In this document: piece after piece, positions 42,068 through 54,965 of the stretch
Layout of the letters: each line of letters opens with the position of its first letter
Position numbering within the stretch: the first letter of the stretch is position 1
Assembly: GCA_003013855.2 (NCBI GenBank)
Contig: ML058384.1
Span: 14,704,176-14,768,175, forward strand
Direction of reading: 5' to 3'
Length of the DNA stretch: 64,000 nt
Source: Liriodendron chinense
Lineage: Eukaryota > Streptophyta > Magnoliopsida > Magnoliales > Magnoliaceae
Made by a program: the position numbers and the translations under genes
Notes under the pieces: generated by a model
Told to the model about the DNA's origin: nothing
Seen by the model: only the letters and a program-made list of their open reading frames with translations
Database searches by the model: none

Positions 42068-45000
42068 TGTCACTGCCCCAAACCCGGGGAACAGGCTCAC
42101 TAAATTCTCGATCGCCGACCTTGGTACCAATAGCCTCCGTAGTACCCCATTCTCGACTCCTAGCCTCTCATATGCCAGGTTCCGATCCTGGGATCCTACC
42201 AGGACGATTTTCAAGGTAAATTTTTTTTTTTGTAAAGGAGCATAATCAAAACCATAAAACATCATCAAATATCCACTATAAAGTTGTTGAGTATAGTGCT
42301 GGAAAGGGAAATACAAAATGTAGTAAAAGCCCAAAATATCAGGTACATGAACCGCGCTCAACGCTGCTGATGTGCTCTAGTACCTACAGCATAAACAAAC
42401 GCGCATAAGCTTCTTAAGAAGCTCAGTAAAGTACGTGTGTGCGCGTGTGATGCATATGACAAGTATACAGATATCAGAGTAAGCGAAAGTGATAAAGAGC
42501 TAAGTCCCAAGCTCATGAATGCTATCAGCCATCCCAAGGCTATGCAATACAAAGGCCTACATGGCCGAGTGTTACATGCTAGAGATGCAATGCAAACACA
42601 TCAATCCTCAACTAATCCACTATCAAAATGGTTCATATCTGGGACATCACCGAGGTCTAATACACTCTGATACTAGCCGCCGCACATCGCGCACATAACC
42701 AAACGAGTAGAAAAGACCTTACTATCCGCCTCGTCAGTGGTATGCCAATGCTCACCCGCTCGCCGATAGCGGACCCATTCCATGAGCTGGTCAGACTAGA
42801 CCTAGCTTATAGCCCACTGCACCCGGGCAGATAAGGTCACACCCCTTTTCAACCGACCTCGACACAGTGGGAGACGCGGCTTACTGGTATTTGGCACTCG
42901 GGCGCTCATGTTATCCACTCGGTCTCGACGTTGGAGCATCCTACTGGTACCACAAGGTTTAGGGACTTTCACCCAAGGACATCCATAGCGCCCACGTGCT
43001 AGAACAAGTTTTCGGTGTCCATTACTGCCAATTCACAATGTGACTATGGTGGCCACCACCCTGATGCTACTAGGGTGTGACGTGATTGTGACATACATAA
43101 TGCGAAATGCATGAGTCATACAATCCAAGTCATGCACCAAACTTACGCATACTGCGCAATCATGTGGGGCGACCCTATCTCGCACAAGTCCCCTAAGTAT
43201 AACAAGCCAACTAGCATATGCTATGGTTAATAATGATCCATAACAGGCATACAATGATGCGTATGGGCATATGAATGAGCATGGTATTCATTATACTAAG
43301 CATGTTATCAGTGTGACATATCAAGCTAAGTATACTAGCATGTTACCAAACGTATCATGTGACGTTGGCCTTAAATGGCCCAATATATATATAGAGAGTG
43401 GGACCCGGACTGTGGCCCCATTAGAAATGTAAAGGTCTTCGTGACATAGCCCACTTGAGACCACATCGGCCCCATACTTGGGCCTGCACATACCAAATCG
43501 GCTGACAAAAATAGGTGAACGGCATGGATAAAACATATATATCAAAGGAATGACCATGGTGGGCCCCGCCCACTGGTCGGATAGCAAATATACATCATCG
43601 GTCTTAGGAAGTTTCAGTGGTAGGTATTCAATCACCACCATTTTCTAAGTGAAGCCCACTCAAATTGGGCCCCACGCATTGGTCAAGACAGGTGGTATGA
43701 TACACAATGCATCCATTAAGGTGGAACCCAAAGATGGGCCCAAAACCTTTGGTTGGATGGAAAATAACCAATAGAGTGGCCCCAGTGATATTTTTCAATG
43801 GTGGGCATCAATGACCACTATTCCCTGCGGGTGTGGTCCATCTAACGTTTGGATCTGCCTCATTATTGGGGCCATATCCTAAAATAATATGGGAAAATAG
43901 ATTGCCAGCATGAATAAGACAATACATCATGGTGGGACCAACAGACACATTACGTTGGGACCCACAGGGTGGGCCACCTGCTGGGCAGTGTGGTACCCAG
44001 CTAGGTCTCAGGAAGTGTTGGGATCAAGCAGATATTTGTGTTTTCCCCTCCATCCATATCCATGGGATCTTATGAATAGGTTGGATGACAAATAAACATC
44101 ACTGTAGGGCCTAGGAAGGTTTCAACGGTGGAAATCATTATTCCCACTATTTCCCGTGGCATGGTCCACTTGACATTTGGATATGCTTAAATTTTAGGCT
44201 CAGCCACTAACATGAGCTGGAAAAACATATGGACGGAATAGATAAGGCACATACATTCTAGGTGGGTCCCATGAGTGGGCCACCTGCTGGGCAGCCCAAC
44301 CAGCCCAGCCAACACCCCTTTTTTTTATTATTATTTTTTTACCAAGTGGGGCCCACAGAAGCTTTCGATCAAGCTGATATTTTTGTTTTCCCTCCTTCCA
44401 CACGTGTGTGGACTTATGAATAGGTTGGATCTCAAATAAACATCATGGTGGGCCGTAGGAAGGTTCCAACGGTAGGGTCACTGTCCCCACTAGTTTTCTT
44501 TCAAGTGGGGTCCACTTGAGATTTGGATCTGTCTCATTCTTGAGATCATGCCCTAAAATGATCTCCCCAAATGAATGGACAGTGTGGATATAACATGTAC
44601 AACACGGTGGGGCCCATTGAAGTTGGTGACGTCACTCCAGTAGGTAGATAGCTACTCAACGTGGCAGCTGGTACTCCCAGCGTCTGTACTCCCAGCGTCA
44701 GAGACGTTGGGAGCCCTCTCCCTCTCTTTTTTTTTCATTTTCCTTTTGTTTTTATCGAGTGGGGCCCACAAGAGGACGATCCACTTCGTTCATCAGCTGG
44801 GCCATCTCATGGTGGGCCCAATGAGCCCTATATTGGGTACGTTACGAGGCCTAGAAACATCAACGTGGCCAAAGAAATTCTGACAGTAGACATCATTATT
44901 TCCACTGTTTCATGTGGTGCGGTCCGCTTAAGATTTGGATCGGCTTCATATTTGGGCCCTGGCCCTTAAATGGACGGGAGAAACAGATGGACGGCGTGGA

Positions 45001-46392
45001 TGGAACACAAACATCAAGGTGGGTCCCACGAGTGGGGACCCATTCAAACTGCTCGGACGCTGGACAGTTCCAGCGTCTCTGACGCTGTGAACGTCCAGTG
45101 TCTAGACGTTCTTATTTTATTTTATTTTTCCTTTTTTTCTCTTGTTTATATCAAGTGGGGCCCACATGAGTGTGATCCACTCCATTCATCGGACTTCAGC
45201 TCATTGGGGACCTAATGAGCCCAATATTGGGCAGGTGATTTGGTCCAGAAGCATCACGATGGGCCAAGGAAGTTTCAATAGTGGACATCATTATCTCCAC
45301 TGTTTTCTATGGTGTGGTCCACCCGAGATCTGGATCTACTTCATTTTTTATGTCCAGCCCTAAAATGGGCCGGAAAAAACAGACGGACGGCATGGATCGA
45401 ATACATGAATCAAGGTGGGTCCCACGAGTGGGCCCCAATGTTAACGCCCAAAAGGGCTTAGCCCGAGCGCTGCTGGGCAGCAGCTTCCTCTGGACGCTGT
45501 CTGTCCAGCGGCCAAGCTTGCTTCCTCTTTTTTTTATTACTATTATTATTATTATTGTTAATAATATTACAGGTATGTGGGGCCCATTCATGGATGATCC
45601 AGCCCATCCATCTGATTGTCCATCACAAGATGGGCCTAAAAAGGAAAAGAAAATGACAGGTAAATAAGGAAAATGGGGAGTTTATGTCCCCCTTGCACTC
45701 ACCTCGAAATATGAACGGTTGGATCGGGTTGGGTTGTCGATCGGACTGTCCGGATGATGGTTGGGGCCCTCCAAGCTTTGATCTCCTCCTTCAATTCCTC
45801 TAATCCCCCCCAACACCCTATGCTCTCTCTCTTGATCTCCTTCTAAATCTCTCTCTACTTCTCTCTCTTCTCTTTCTCGCTCCTTTCTCTCTTTCTTTGC
45901 AAATGGGAATGAGAAAGCCCCCTCCTTCCTACGTATGGTATTGTATGGGTAGAGAGGAGGGAGCATGGGGTGATGATGGCTAGCATGGGAGAGGGCATGG
46001 GAGGTATGGTTTATGTTGACTCTGGAGGTGAGAGAGGGATGGGGTGGGTATGGTGTGTGTAAACTAGGGTGATGAGACGGGTATGGGTGAGGGTGAGGGT
46101 GATTAATTAGAATTTTTCTTAGGATTTGTGCAAGTGGGGCCCACGCCACATGCGCGTTGCGTGGCCCGCCTCAGATTGTGCAAATGATCACAACTTTCAC
46201 ACCAGGTATCACAATGTGGCGTGCCGCGCGGCGTTGGAACCGCAGCGCCTACGCGGTCGCCGGGGTATGGATCTTGGGTCGATGCGGTACTAAAATAGGG
46301 TCGCGATCAAGGCTCGCTAATCTGGTCCATCCGAGACGTACCGGTACCGAAAACTAAGCGTTCGGAGGACAAATCAGGGTACGGGTCTTACA
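42068..46392 (-). mobile_element. Tekay/Del-like solo LTR (4.3 kb)
   Basis: On the minus strand it starts TGTAAGACCCGTACCCTGAT and ends GGGGCAGTGACA. It is flanked by a perfect TSD GCTAT (42063-42067 and 46393-46397) within the LTR of element B. TGTAAG...GACA ends and a 3-4.5-kb LTR are typical of Tekay/Del chromoviruses. There is no PBS, PPT or coding internal region, so it is a solo LTR left by LTR-LTR recombination. Frames inside it (e.g. 45682-46149 on the minus strand) have no recognisable domain. Confidence 0.85.
43500..45640. repeat. Degenerate ~400-bp tandem repeat in the Tekay/Del-like LTR
   Basis: AAGTGGGGCCCAC-like blocks recur at about 44346, 44755, 45154 and 45575. A second block (GGACGGCATGGATNRAACA followed by GGTGGGTCCCACGAGTGGG) recurs at about 43517, 43902, 44235, 44577, 44991 and 45388. 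Spacing is 330-420 bp. AT-rich runs and CCAGCGTC motifs lie between. Confidence 0.75.
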
Positions 46393-46665
46393 GCTATGGC
46401 CGACCAGTCGGAAGACCGGTCTATAGTGTAATTTTCTGCACTTCTTCCATCTTCCATTCTCTTTCTCCCTTGCTCCTTTCTTCCACCCTTTGGCACTTGG
46501 TCTCTTGATCTTCAATGTGTACTGAGTGACCTTTTAAGCATTGAATTAGTGAAGTCTCCGTCTCGTTCCTACAATCACAGAACATGCATTAAAATAGTCT
46601 TTAAACATGTGAATCATGCAGAGTGATGAAATGGGGTTAGAATATACACATTTAAGAGCTCAACA

Positions 46666-47856
46666 CACCCCCAATCAACACTTTATTAGTCCCGAGCAAA
46701 ACATGCGTGAAACAAATTCAACTCTCCAAAAGAAACTATGCTTCTATACACTTCAAGACATACAAGTGTAAAAATCAGAAAAACTTAGTGATAGAAGTTG
46801 AGACCTTAAACTTCTCAAAACATAACAAGTGTTCATATACAATTCCCGTTGATTGATTGATAAATAGAATAATCCAAACAAATTTAACCTACTGTATATA
46901 GTGGATGTTCATCTCATGAATTTCTGGAATTAACTTCTTCATGACTCAGCTAGATTAGGAATCTGAAGATGTACAGATCAACAACAAGCCTATGACAGGA
47001 ATTTACCTTACTATCCCTTCGACAGGCTTTCACACTACTTCTCATTTTCGTCTTTGGTTATGGGTAGACCATCCCCCAGTTGGTAATAGGTAGCCCTTTT
47101 CGGAATCTTTCAACATATACTCACTAAAAACATACTTTCTTTCTTTCTTTTCATTTTCATTTACATTAGATAGGATTTGTAGAAATCCATATCTTTCATT
47201 TTTTTTCTCATGGATAAGGATGGACAAAGTACCCCGGCTTAGTTCCTCAACACCTCAAATTTAAGCCTAGCCAATCCACAAATCTACATAATCCCTTCAC
47301 CATGAGAATCGTGTAACGTGAACTAGGTGCAAAAGTGTTTCAATTTTCTATCAATCACATGAATAGGGGAATTCACATAGAAAACCATTATCTTAGAGAC
47401 ATTTTAAGATGCTCAACATTACTCACTTAGTATCTCTTTTTCTTATACTCGTATCATCTTGAATGAATAGAAACAAAGTTTTCCAAAAGTGTTTTGAATT
47501 TTCAAACAAAAATTTGAAAAATTTCTTCATATATTGCTTGAAATGTTACAAAAATACTATATTTTATCTAGAAGTCTCTCACTCCCAACCAAATCTTGCA
47601 TTGTCCTCAATGTAAAAGATATGTAATGAGCAAAACATGAGAGCAATGATAAAAATAGAGGAGTGAGGAATGAGATTACCTGAGCAAGCAAAAGTTGGAA
47701 TCTTCCTCCTTCTAACAAACCTATTGAAAAACACATAACAAAAATCAACCAAATCCTAAACCTAAACTACTCTATACCTCCATCAGAATAGGAGATCAAT
47801 TATCCTGATACATACGATCAGTCAGAGGTATGGACATACCTTCTGAGGGAAAGTTC
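46666..47856 (-). other. Element B PPT and 3' untranslated region
   Basis: The minus strand has TTGATTGGGGGTG just before the LTR. Long blocks match the 3' UTRs of A and D, e.g. AGTGTGAAAG near 47025 and CATTGAGGACAATGCAAGATT (minus) near 47590. No convincing gene is seen. Confidence 0.75.
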
Positions 47857-50640
47857 TCAAAGAATGGTTTTAATCAGCTGACCATTAGCTTTGAAGATGT
47901 TACCGTTCCTTGGATTCAACAACTCGATGGTCCCATAAGGATAAACAGTTTTAACAATGAAGGGACCGGTCCATCGAGACCTCAATTTTTTTAGAAATAA
48001 ATGTAACCGAGAATTATACATAAGGACCTTTTGATTAATTGTGAAGGTCTTATGAAGGATGTTCTTATCATGGAATACCTTCGTCATGTCCTTGTAACTT
48101 CTCGTATTTTCATAAGCCTCATTCCGGAGTTCCGTAAGTTCGTTCAATTGAAGTTTGCGCAACGAGCTTGCTTTGTCAGAATCAAATTTTATTTTCTTTA
48201 TCGCCAAATATGCCCTATGTTCCAACTCCACGAGCACGTGACAAGCCTTCCCATAGATGAGTTTATAGGGAGACATTCCAATGGGGGTCTTGAAAGCTAT
48301 ACGGTAAGCCCAGAGCGCATCGGTAAGTCAAAGTGACCAATCATTGCGATCGGGATTTACTGTTTTCTCAAAAATCTGTTTAATTTCCCTGTTGGATATC
48401 TCCGCTTATTCACTTATTTGTGGGTGATAAGGAGTGCTCACTTTATGATTGACACTGTATTTCTTCACTAAAGCTTCAAATGGCCGATTACAGAAGTGAG
48501 AGCCTCCATCACTAATAATGACTCGAGGAGTTCCAAACCGGGAAAGAATGTTTTCTTTTAAAAATTTAATGACCGTTTTATGGTCATTATTCTGGTATGG
48601 AATTGCCTCGACCCATTTTAAAACATAATCGATGGTAAGCAAAATATATAAATTTCTAAAGGAATATGGGAATAGACCCATAAAATCGATGCCCCAACAA
48701 TAAAAAATGTCAATTGGTAAGATGGGATTGAGTGGCATCATATTTCTATGGGATATTCCTCCCAATTTCTGACAAGGCTCACATATTTTACAAAACTCAT
48801 GTGTGTCTGTGAACATTATAGGCTAATAAAACCCACATTGCAGAATTTTGGTTATGATCTTCTTAGCCAAAAAGTGACCACCACAAGCCTGAGAATGACA
48901 TAAGGAGATGATACTGTGTTGATCATTATCCGGCACACATCTCCTTATAATCTGATCGGGACAGTACTTGAATAAGTACGGGTCGTACCACAGAAATTTT
49001 CTCACCTCGTTGAAAAACTTATCCTTATCTTGCTTTTTCCAATGTGTCGGGATTGTACCTATAGCAAGATAATTAGCAATGTCCGCATACCATGGTAATT
49101 GGGAAAATTTGAAAAGTTGTTCATCAAGGAACATGTCATTAATCGCAGTCGTCTCAAGGGAATCGTTAAGTACAAGTCATGAGAGATGGTCAACCACTAC
49201 GTTTTCTATTCTCTTTTTATCTCGTATTTCTATGTCGTATTCTTGGAGTAGTAGGATCCACCTCAACAAGTGCGGCTTAGCATCCTTCTTAGAGAGAAGG
49301 TACTTAAGCGTGGCATAATCAATAAATATTATGATCTTGGATCCAATCAAGTAAGACCGAAACTTGTCCGAAGCAAATACTATGGCTAAGAGTTCCTTTT
49401 CCGTAGTGGTATAATTTGCTTGAGCTGAGTTTAGAGTTCTACTTGCATAATAGATGATGTAACGCTTCTTCTCTTTTCTCTGGCCTAACACTGCCCCAAT
49501 AGCGTAATCATTAGTATCACACATAATTTCAAAACGAAGGCTCCAATCAGGTGGTTGCATTATAGGAGCATATGTCAACATACCTTTAAGTTTAACAAAG
49601 GCATTTTGACAATCCTCATTCCACTCGAATGAGTTTTCCTTTTGAAGGAAGTTACATAAAGGACAAGAGAGGGAATTCAAGTCCTTTATGAACGTTATAT
49701 AAAATCCGGCATGTCCTAAAAACGATTGCAGATCACGTACGCTCTTGGGTGGTGGAAGGTTAGAGATAAGATCAATTTTTACTTTGTCTACCTCGATTCC
49801 ATTTTCTGAGATAATGCGACCAATGACTATTCCTTTTTTAACCATAAAGTGACATTTCTCTCAATTTAAAATGAGGTTCTTCTCTTCACACATTTTCAAA
49901 ATAATCTTTAAGTGCCCAAGGCACTCATCAAAATTACAACCAAATACCGAGAAGTCATCCATGAAGACTTCGAGAATCGTTCCCACCATATCAGAAAAAA
50001 TGCTCAACATACAACGCTGAAACGTGGCAGGGACATTACATAGTCCAAACAGCATCCTTCGATAGGCAAAAGTGATGAATGGACATGTGAATGTTGTTTT
50101 CCCTTGGTCCTCTATGACGATCTCTATTTAGTTATATCCTGAATATCCATCGAGGAAGCAAAAGTGGGAATGACTCGCCAACCTTTCTAAAATTTGATCA
50201 ACAAATGATAAGGGGAAGTGGTCTTTCCTCGTGATTGTGTTTAGCTTCTAGTAGTCAATGCACATTCTCCAACTGGTAGTGAACCTGGTTGGCACGAGTT
50301 CATTGTTGGCATTGGCTACGATAGTTATTCCAAATTTCTTAGGCACCACTTGAGTTAGACTCACCCATTGACTATCAGATATTGGATAGATGATACTCAC
50401 ATCCAATAGTTTCAACACCTCGGCCTTAACCACATCTTTCATGTTTGGATTGAGGCATCTTTGTGGTTGCCTAGATGTCTTCGTATTCTCCTCAAGGTGT
50501 ATGTGATGAGTACAAATCAAAGGGTCTATGCCTTTGAGATCCGCAATTAACCATCCAATGGCTCTCTTATGCTCAATTAGAATGGTTATTAGCTGATTCT
50601 CTTGTTCCTTATCCACTGGGAAGAAATCACCACCAGATAT
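47857..50640 (-). pseudogene. Element B RT, RNase H and integrase
   Basis: Minus order: RT N-terminus (50616-50248), RT core with the catalytic FMDDF (about 49960) in 50055-49861, RT end plus Ty3-type RNase H (49845-49177, DYAIGAVLGQR and TTEKELLAIV), integrase zinc finger (49134-48823, CHSQACGGH), integrase D,D,E core (48816-48406, GIDFMG and IISDGGSHF), and C-terminal domain (48276-47857, SRWTGPFIV). Several stops and frameshifts separate these frames, including a TAA near 48404 in the HPQTSGQAE region and a TGA near 48330. Residues are well conserved against element D. Confidence 0.9.
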
Positions 50641-50699
50641 GTCTCATCTCGTCCTAAGTATCATATGTCAAATCAGTTGGCAAAGGTTGTAGGTCGAGC

Positions 50700-51540
50700 T
50701 TCGGAGCTTTGATACTAGATGGAAGACACTTGTTTTCAGTTAAGGGTAAATACTCAAATGGTGTCTTCCATTTTTATTCTCAAGTACCGGCATAGAATTT
50801 AATATGGCATCCATCTCTCGTATCATATCATCATCAATCTCATGAGAATGGGGCAAACATGCCTCCAAAGGGTCGGAATATAATATCAGGAGGGATGTAT
50901 CTTCCACGAATGATTCGATCAGATTTATTTCATGGACTTCATCATCAACTTCCCGTGGTTGCCTGCATAAATCGAAAATATTTAGCTCAAGTGTCATATT
51001 TCCGAAGGACATTTGTACTAGCCCATTTCTACAATTGATAACTACATTTGAAGTGGCTAAGACAGGGCGACCAAGTATGACAGGAATTTAAGCACCGATA
51101 CCAATCACGGGATATATATCCAAGACAATAAAATCCACTGGATAGTAGAATTTATCAACTTGGACAAGGACATCTTCAATCATCCCCCTCGGTATACGAA
51201 TGGATCTATCAGCAAGTTAGAGTGTGGTTTTGGTGGGTTTTAATTCACCTAACCCAAGTTGTTCATAGACTGAGTATGGGATGAGATTTACACTTGCCCC
51301 CAAATCAAGCAAAGCTTGTTTTATCCGGTAGTCACCTATGATGCATGAGATGGTAGGACTACCCGAATCCTTGTGTTTTTTGGGCACCTCTTGTTCAATA
51401 ACGGCGCTTAAATTTTCAGTCAAAAGTACTTTGTTATATACATTATGTTTCCTTTTTGTTATACACAATTCCTTCAGAAATTTGGCATATGATGGAATTT
51501 GTTTTATGACATCCAACAACGGGATATCAATCTTCACCTG
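50700..51540 (-). pseudogene. Element B protease
   Basis: The minus frame 51537-51217 has KIDIPLLDVIKQIPSYAKFL and the active-site segment ALLDLGASVNLIPYSVYEQL. A stop near 51217 breaks the flap region, and the downstream linker continues at 51012-50740 (MTLELNIFDLCRQPREVDDE). It is the same Athila-type retropepsin as in A and D. Confidence 0.85.
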
Positions 51541-53249
51541 CTTAAAAATCTCTAAATTTCTAAATTTTTACCTACAGGTTTGGGTGAAATCAACCTTTAG
51601 GGAAATGGGGCAACTGGCTTGAATTGCCTTTTCGGTTCTTTCTCAAGTGGAGTTTTGTTCGTGTTATCATCCTTTTTAGCATTTTTCGGATCATTAGGTT
51701 TTGGGGCCTTCACCGGATTGGATTTATCAATTGTTTCGTCACTCCTCAAGGTGGTAATAGTTTGAACATGCTTCGTATTTTGAGAGGATGAGCTGGGTCT
51801 TGTATCTTAAATTGGGTTCTTAGGTTAGGAAGAGGTTGGACAGGAAGTGTGCCTTTCTCCCTAACACTAAGATGAGATTCAACTCTAGCCATTGAAGTTT
51901 TCAAGTCATTGATGGCTTGAGATGAATTTTGGTTGAATTTTAATTGTTCTTGCATGAACCCATCGATTTTCTGAGAATTAATCTTGTTGTATTCAGCTTG
52001 GGTCAAGATGAATGTACCCAATATCTCCTCAAGCGTACCTTTTGAGTTGTTGTTTGCATTCTCTGATGGCCCATTCCTCCAACTAAAGTTTGGATGGTTC
52101 TTCCAATTAGAATTATACGTGTTCGAGTTTGGAGCACTAAATGGTCGTTAATAATTGTTTATGGCATTTGATTGTTCTTGTCAAACTTCTTGAAACGCAG
52201 AAATTGTAGGACAATCATGTGTTGCATGTTGGTTACCGAAACAAATTCCACAAACATTCTCACCTTCCTTAGTCTTTTCCCCCTTCTTTAATTTGATGGC
52301 CTCAACTTTTCTTGTGAAGCTAGCCACTCGTGCACTTATGTCGTCTTGTTCAGAGAGGACATAGATTCCTCCATTTTCTCTTTGTTGGCTTATCTTGGCA
52401 TTTGCTGGTTTAGTTGTATCCCAAGATTGTGCATTCTTTACAAAGATATCAAAGTAGTCCCATGCTTCCTCGGCTTCCTTATTCATGAATTCTCCATTAC
52501 ACATCATCTCTACGACTTGGCGCATAGGCGAAGTCAGTCCTTCATAGAAAAAGCTTATTACCCGTCAAATTTCATAGCCATGATGTGGGCATATGTTTAA
52601 TAAGTCTTTGAAACTCTCCCAACATTGAAAGAAGGTCTCATCCTCTTTTTGTACAAAATTCATGATTAGGCGCCTCAACATGTTTGTTTTATGAGTAGGG
52701 AAGAACTTTTTAATGAACTCCCTAGTCATCTTAGTCCATGTACCAATTGATTTTGGCCTTAATGCATGAAGCCAAGCCTTAGCATTCTCTTTCAGTGAAA
52801 AGGGGAATAACTTAAGTCTCGCGACATCGTCAGATACATTTGCAAAGTGCGACGTGGCTATCACCTCATAAATTCCTTAAGATATTGATATGCGCTTTCA
52901 CTGTCTAATCCAAGGAACTTAGGAAGGAGTTGGATTACTCCTGGTTTTAGATAAATATTCCCTACATTGTATGGAAAAATTATACATGAGGGAGTGCTCA
53001 CTCTTGCTGGTTACAAGTAATTACGTAGAGTTCTAGGTCAAGGAACATTCTCAACTTCGTTCTCTCCCATTTCAGTTTAGTTTTGGCCTAGATTTTAATT
53101 GGCCCTAGGGTTGGGTTGATTTTCAGCCATAGTTTCAAAAAAAATTAAAAATCTAATTGCTTTTTATCACATGGCTCCTTATCAATCCCTTCAATAGTTC
53201 CTCATTTGTTAATTAATTAATTATTAGAATCTCAAACCCAATGTGGCAT
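51541..53249 (-). pseudogene. Element B gag
   Basis: Gag begins at MPHW (53249), soon stops, and resumes through TLRNYL and ARVSTPS to the main domain 52864-52565 (LFPFSLKENAKAWLHALRPK, ETFFQCWESFKDLL, CPHHGYE) and 52525-52181 (MMCNGEFMNKEAEEAWDYF). A zinc knuckle CGICFGNQHATHDC is near 52250. The linker 52021-51746 follows. Stops and frameshifts are scattered. This copy retains the ~125 codons deleted from gag of D. Confidence 0.85.
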
Positions 53250-53425
53250 TCAAATCACAGAAAAATAAAAGATTAAAAAGAGTTAGAAAAATCTTATTAA
53301 AGTAACTACTCGACTCCTAGAATCCCTGTAAAAACAAAACAAAACGAAGCAAACTAAGTTAGTAAGGACTCCTACAAATCTCAAATAGAAACTATTTTCA
53401 GAAATTTTATGAAAAACCATAAAAG

Positions 53426-53444
53426 TCCCTCGGCAAAGGCGTCA
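53426..53444 (-). promoter_or_regulatory. Element B primer-binding site
   Basis: The minus strand reads TGACGCCTTTGCCGAGGGA, a diverged tRNA-Asp-type PBS, six bases from the LTR. Confidence 0.75.
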
Positions 53445-53450
53445 AAAACT

Positions 53451-54262
53451 TGTTCACTCCCCAAGTATAGGGTTGCAATGTAGTAATAATTCGGTAAAGA
53501 TCGAGATCGTTCTCAGGGACTTATTTAGGAATTCATAAAACCACTTCAAATATTCTCTAATTGAAACCAACTAAATAGATTTTAGTAACTTGATGTAGAT
53601 GGTAATCTGAAACTAAAAGTGAATGTAATCAATAGAAAAGAAGCATTAGGGTTTCAAGTATCCGTTTGTAGCAATCCTTGATGTATAATTTGCTGTGGTT
53701 TCTCAATTACACAATTAGAATCGAAATCAAATCCTATTTAGCCAGATTATAGAGCAGTTAATTCAACACAACAATCTGTCATATGTGTTATTCTTCAACA
53801 TGATTCCCTCAATTCAAGTTAGGACTTGAGCACACTCAATTGTATAGGTCTATCCTAGTTCCAATAGGGTAAGATCACACCCATAATAATCATCAAACCC
53901 TGTCACAAAGCTTAACTATATCATGAATTGAACTTGATCCAAATCACATGAAGAAACAACCCATATTACAGATTTACAGAAAAAGATAGAACTTTGGTTT
54001 GAACTTCCCACATGAAGAACCAAGTTCCAGAGCATCTTGAATCCGATTCCTCGGAGCGTACAGGTCTAGATCTATGTAAAACAACTAAGAACTAAAGCAT
54101 TTCTTCCAAACATTCATGAGTCAACATAAGATTAGGAGAAACTATGTAGAACTTTATTCATACTTCAATAAATCATTGTTCAAGCAATAAATCCAACTTG
54201 AAACTATGAAAAATGAATTAAAACATCAATGATCCAATACAATCTTCACCTCTTAACTCTAG
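53451..54262 (-). mobile_element. Element B 5' LTR, U5-side part
   Basis: It is homologous to 40762-41567 of the 3' LTR and ends inside the leader hairpin (CCTCTTA...CTAG), where element C is inserted. The expected TSD of C is TCTAG (54258-54262). Confidence 0.9.
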
Positions 54263-54772
54263 TGTTGAACCTCTAATTTACAAATTTACTAACCCATTAC
54301 ATCACATTATATGCATGGTTTGCATGCTTAAAAGACCCATCTAATGCGTGATTTGTGATTGTAGGAGCGAGGCGGAGATTTAATGATTTAAGGCTAAAAA
54401 GATCATTGTAGGTACATTGAAGATCAAAGAACTAAGTGCCGAAGGATGGAAGAAAGAAGCATGAGAGATATGGAAGAAAGAAGGAAGAAGTGCAACACTC
54501 TGCACTCAAGATCGGTCGTCCTACTGGTCTGCAATTCAACAGAGACCCCCCATTGTTGTACATATCACTGGACCAAGATAGACCGGTCGAGCACTCAATA
54601 GAGAGGGGGAGGAAATTTCAAAAATTCACTAGACTGATTTTCACATTTTACGACCGGTATCCGACCGGTCGTCCGATCAGTCAGCTGCGTAACAGAGCTT
54701 GTCCTACAAACTCCGATTTTCTCTGTGCAACTCCGTGATTTCTTACGCAATCTGAAATCTTCCACACTATTC

Positions 54773-54965
54773 TATAAAAGGGTACCTAGGGCTTCGTCTA
54801 AAGGCATCCTAGAAGAGATTGGAGGTTGTGGGAAGTGAGCGAAAGCACCGTGGAGCGTCCACAACTCCGTCGATTCCGATTTTTCTAGTTTTTATGTCTT
54901 TTTCATTGAGTTCTAGTTGTAGTATGACAATGCTTGGCTAGAACCTTTCAGCTAAGGCTGAGAGG
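54773..54965 (+). promoter_or_regulatory. TATA box and leader hairpin, C LTR
   Basis: TATAAAAGG is at 54773-54781. CCTTTCAG (54944-54951) pairs with CTGAGAGG (54958-54965), 171 bp later. Compared with A, B and D, an A-U pair is replaced by G-C through changes on both arms, and one pair becomes G.U. Confidence 0.65.

Larger units (their letters stand above)
40762..46665 (-). mobile_element. Element B 3' LTR, split by a solo LTR
   Basis: LTR parts 40762-42067 and 46398-46665, about 1.57 kb without the insertion. On the minus strand it starts TGTTGAGCTCTTAA (46665), like element D. GACCGGTC pairs 12 bp apart occur near 41850-41875, with others to 42060 and 46395-46420. Confidence 0.9.
40762..54262 (-). 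mobile_element. Element B: minus-strand Athila-lineage retrotransposon (continues beyond window)
   Basis: 3' LTR 40762-46665 (split by a solo LTR), internal region 46666-53450 with integrase, RNase H, RT, protease and gag in minus order, PBS at 53426-53444 and the start of the 5' LTR at 53451. The 5' LTR is cut at 54262 by element C. B is closely related to D. Stops and frameshifts occur throughout. The rest of the 5' LTR should lie beyond 64000, after the ends of D and C. Confidence 0.9.

Noticed and set aside
45682..46149. 155-codon minus-strand frame rich in His/Pro/Arg/Glu
   Set aside because: It is simple-sequence-like DNA (CT-rich and CATCACC repeats) inside the Tekay/Del-like solo LTR.
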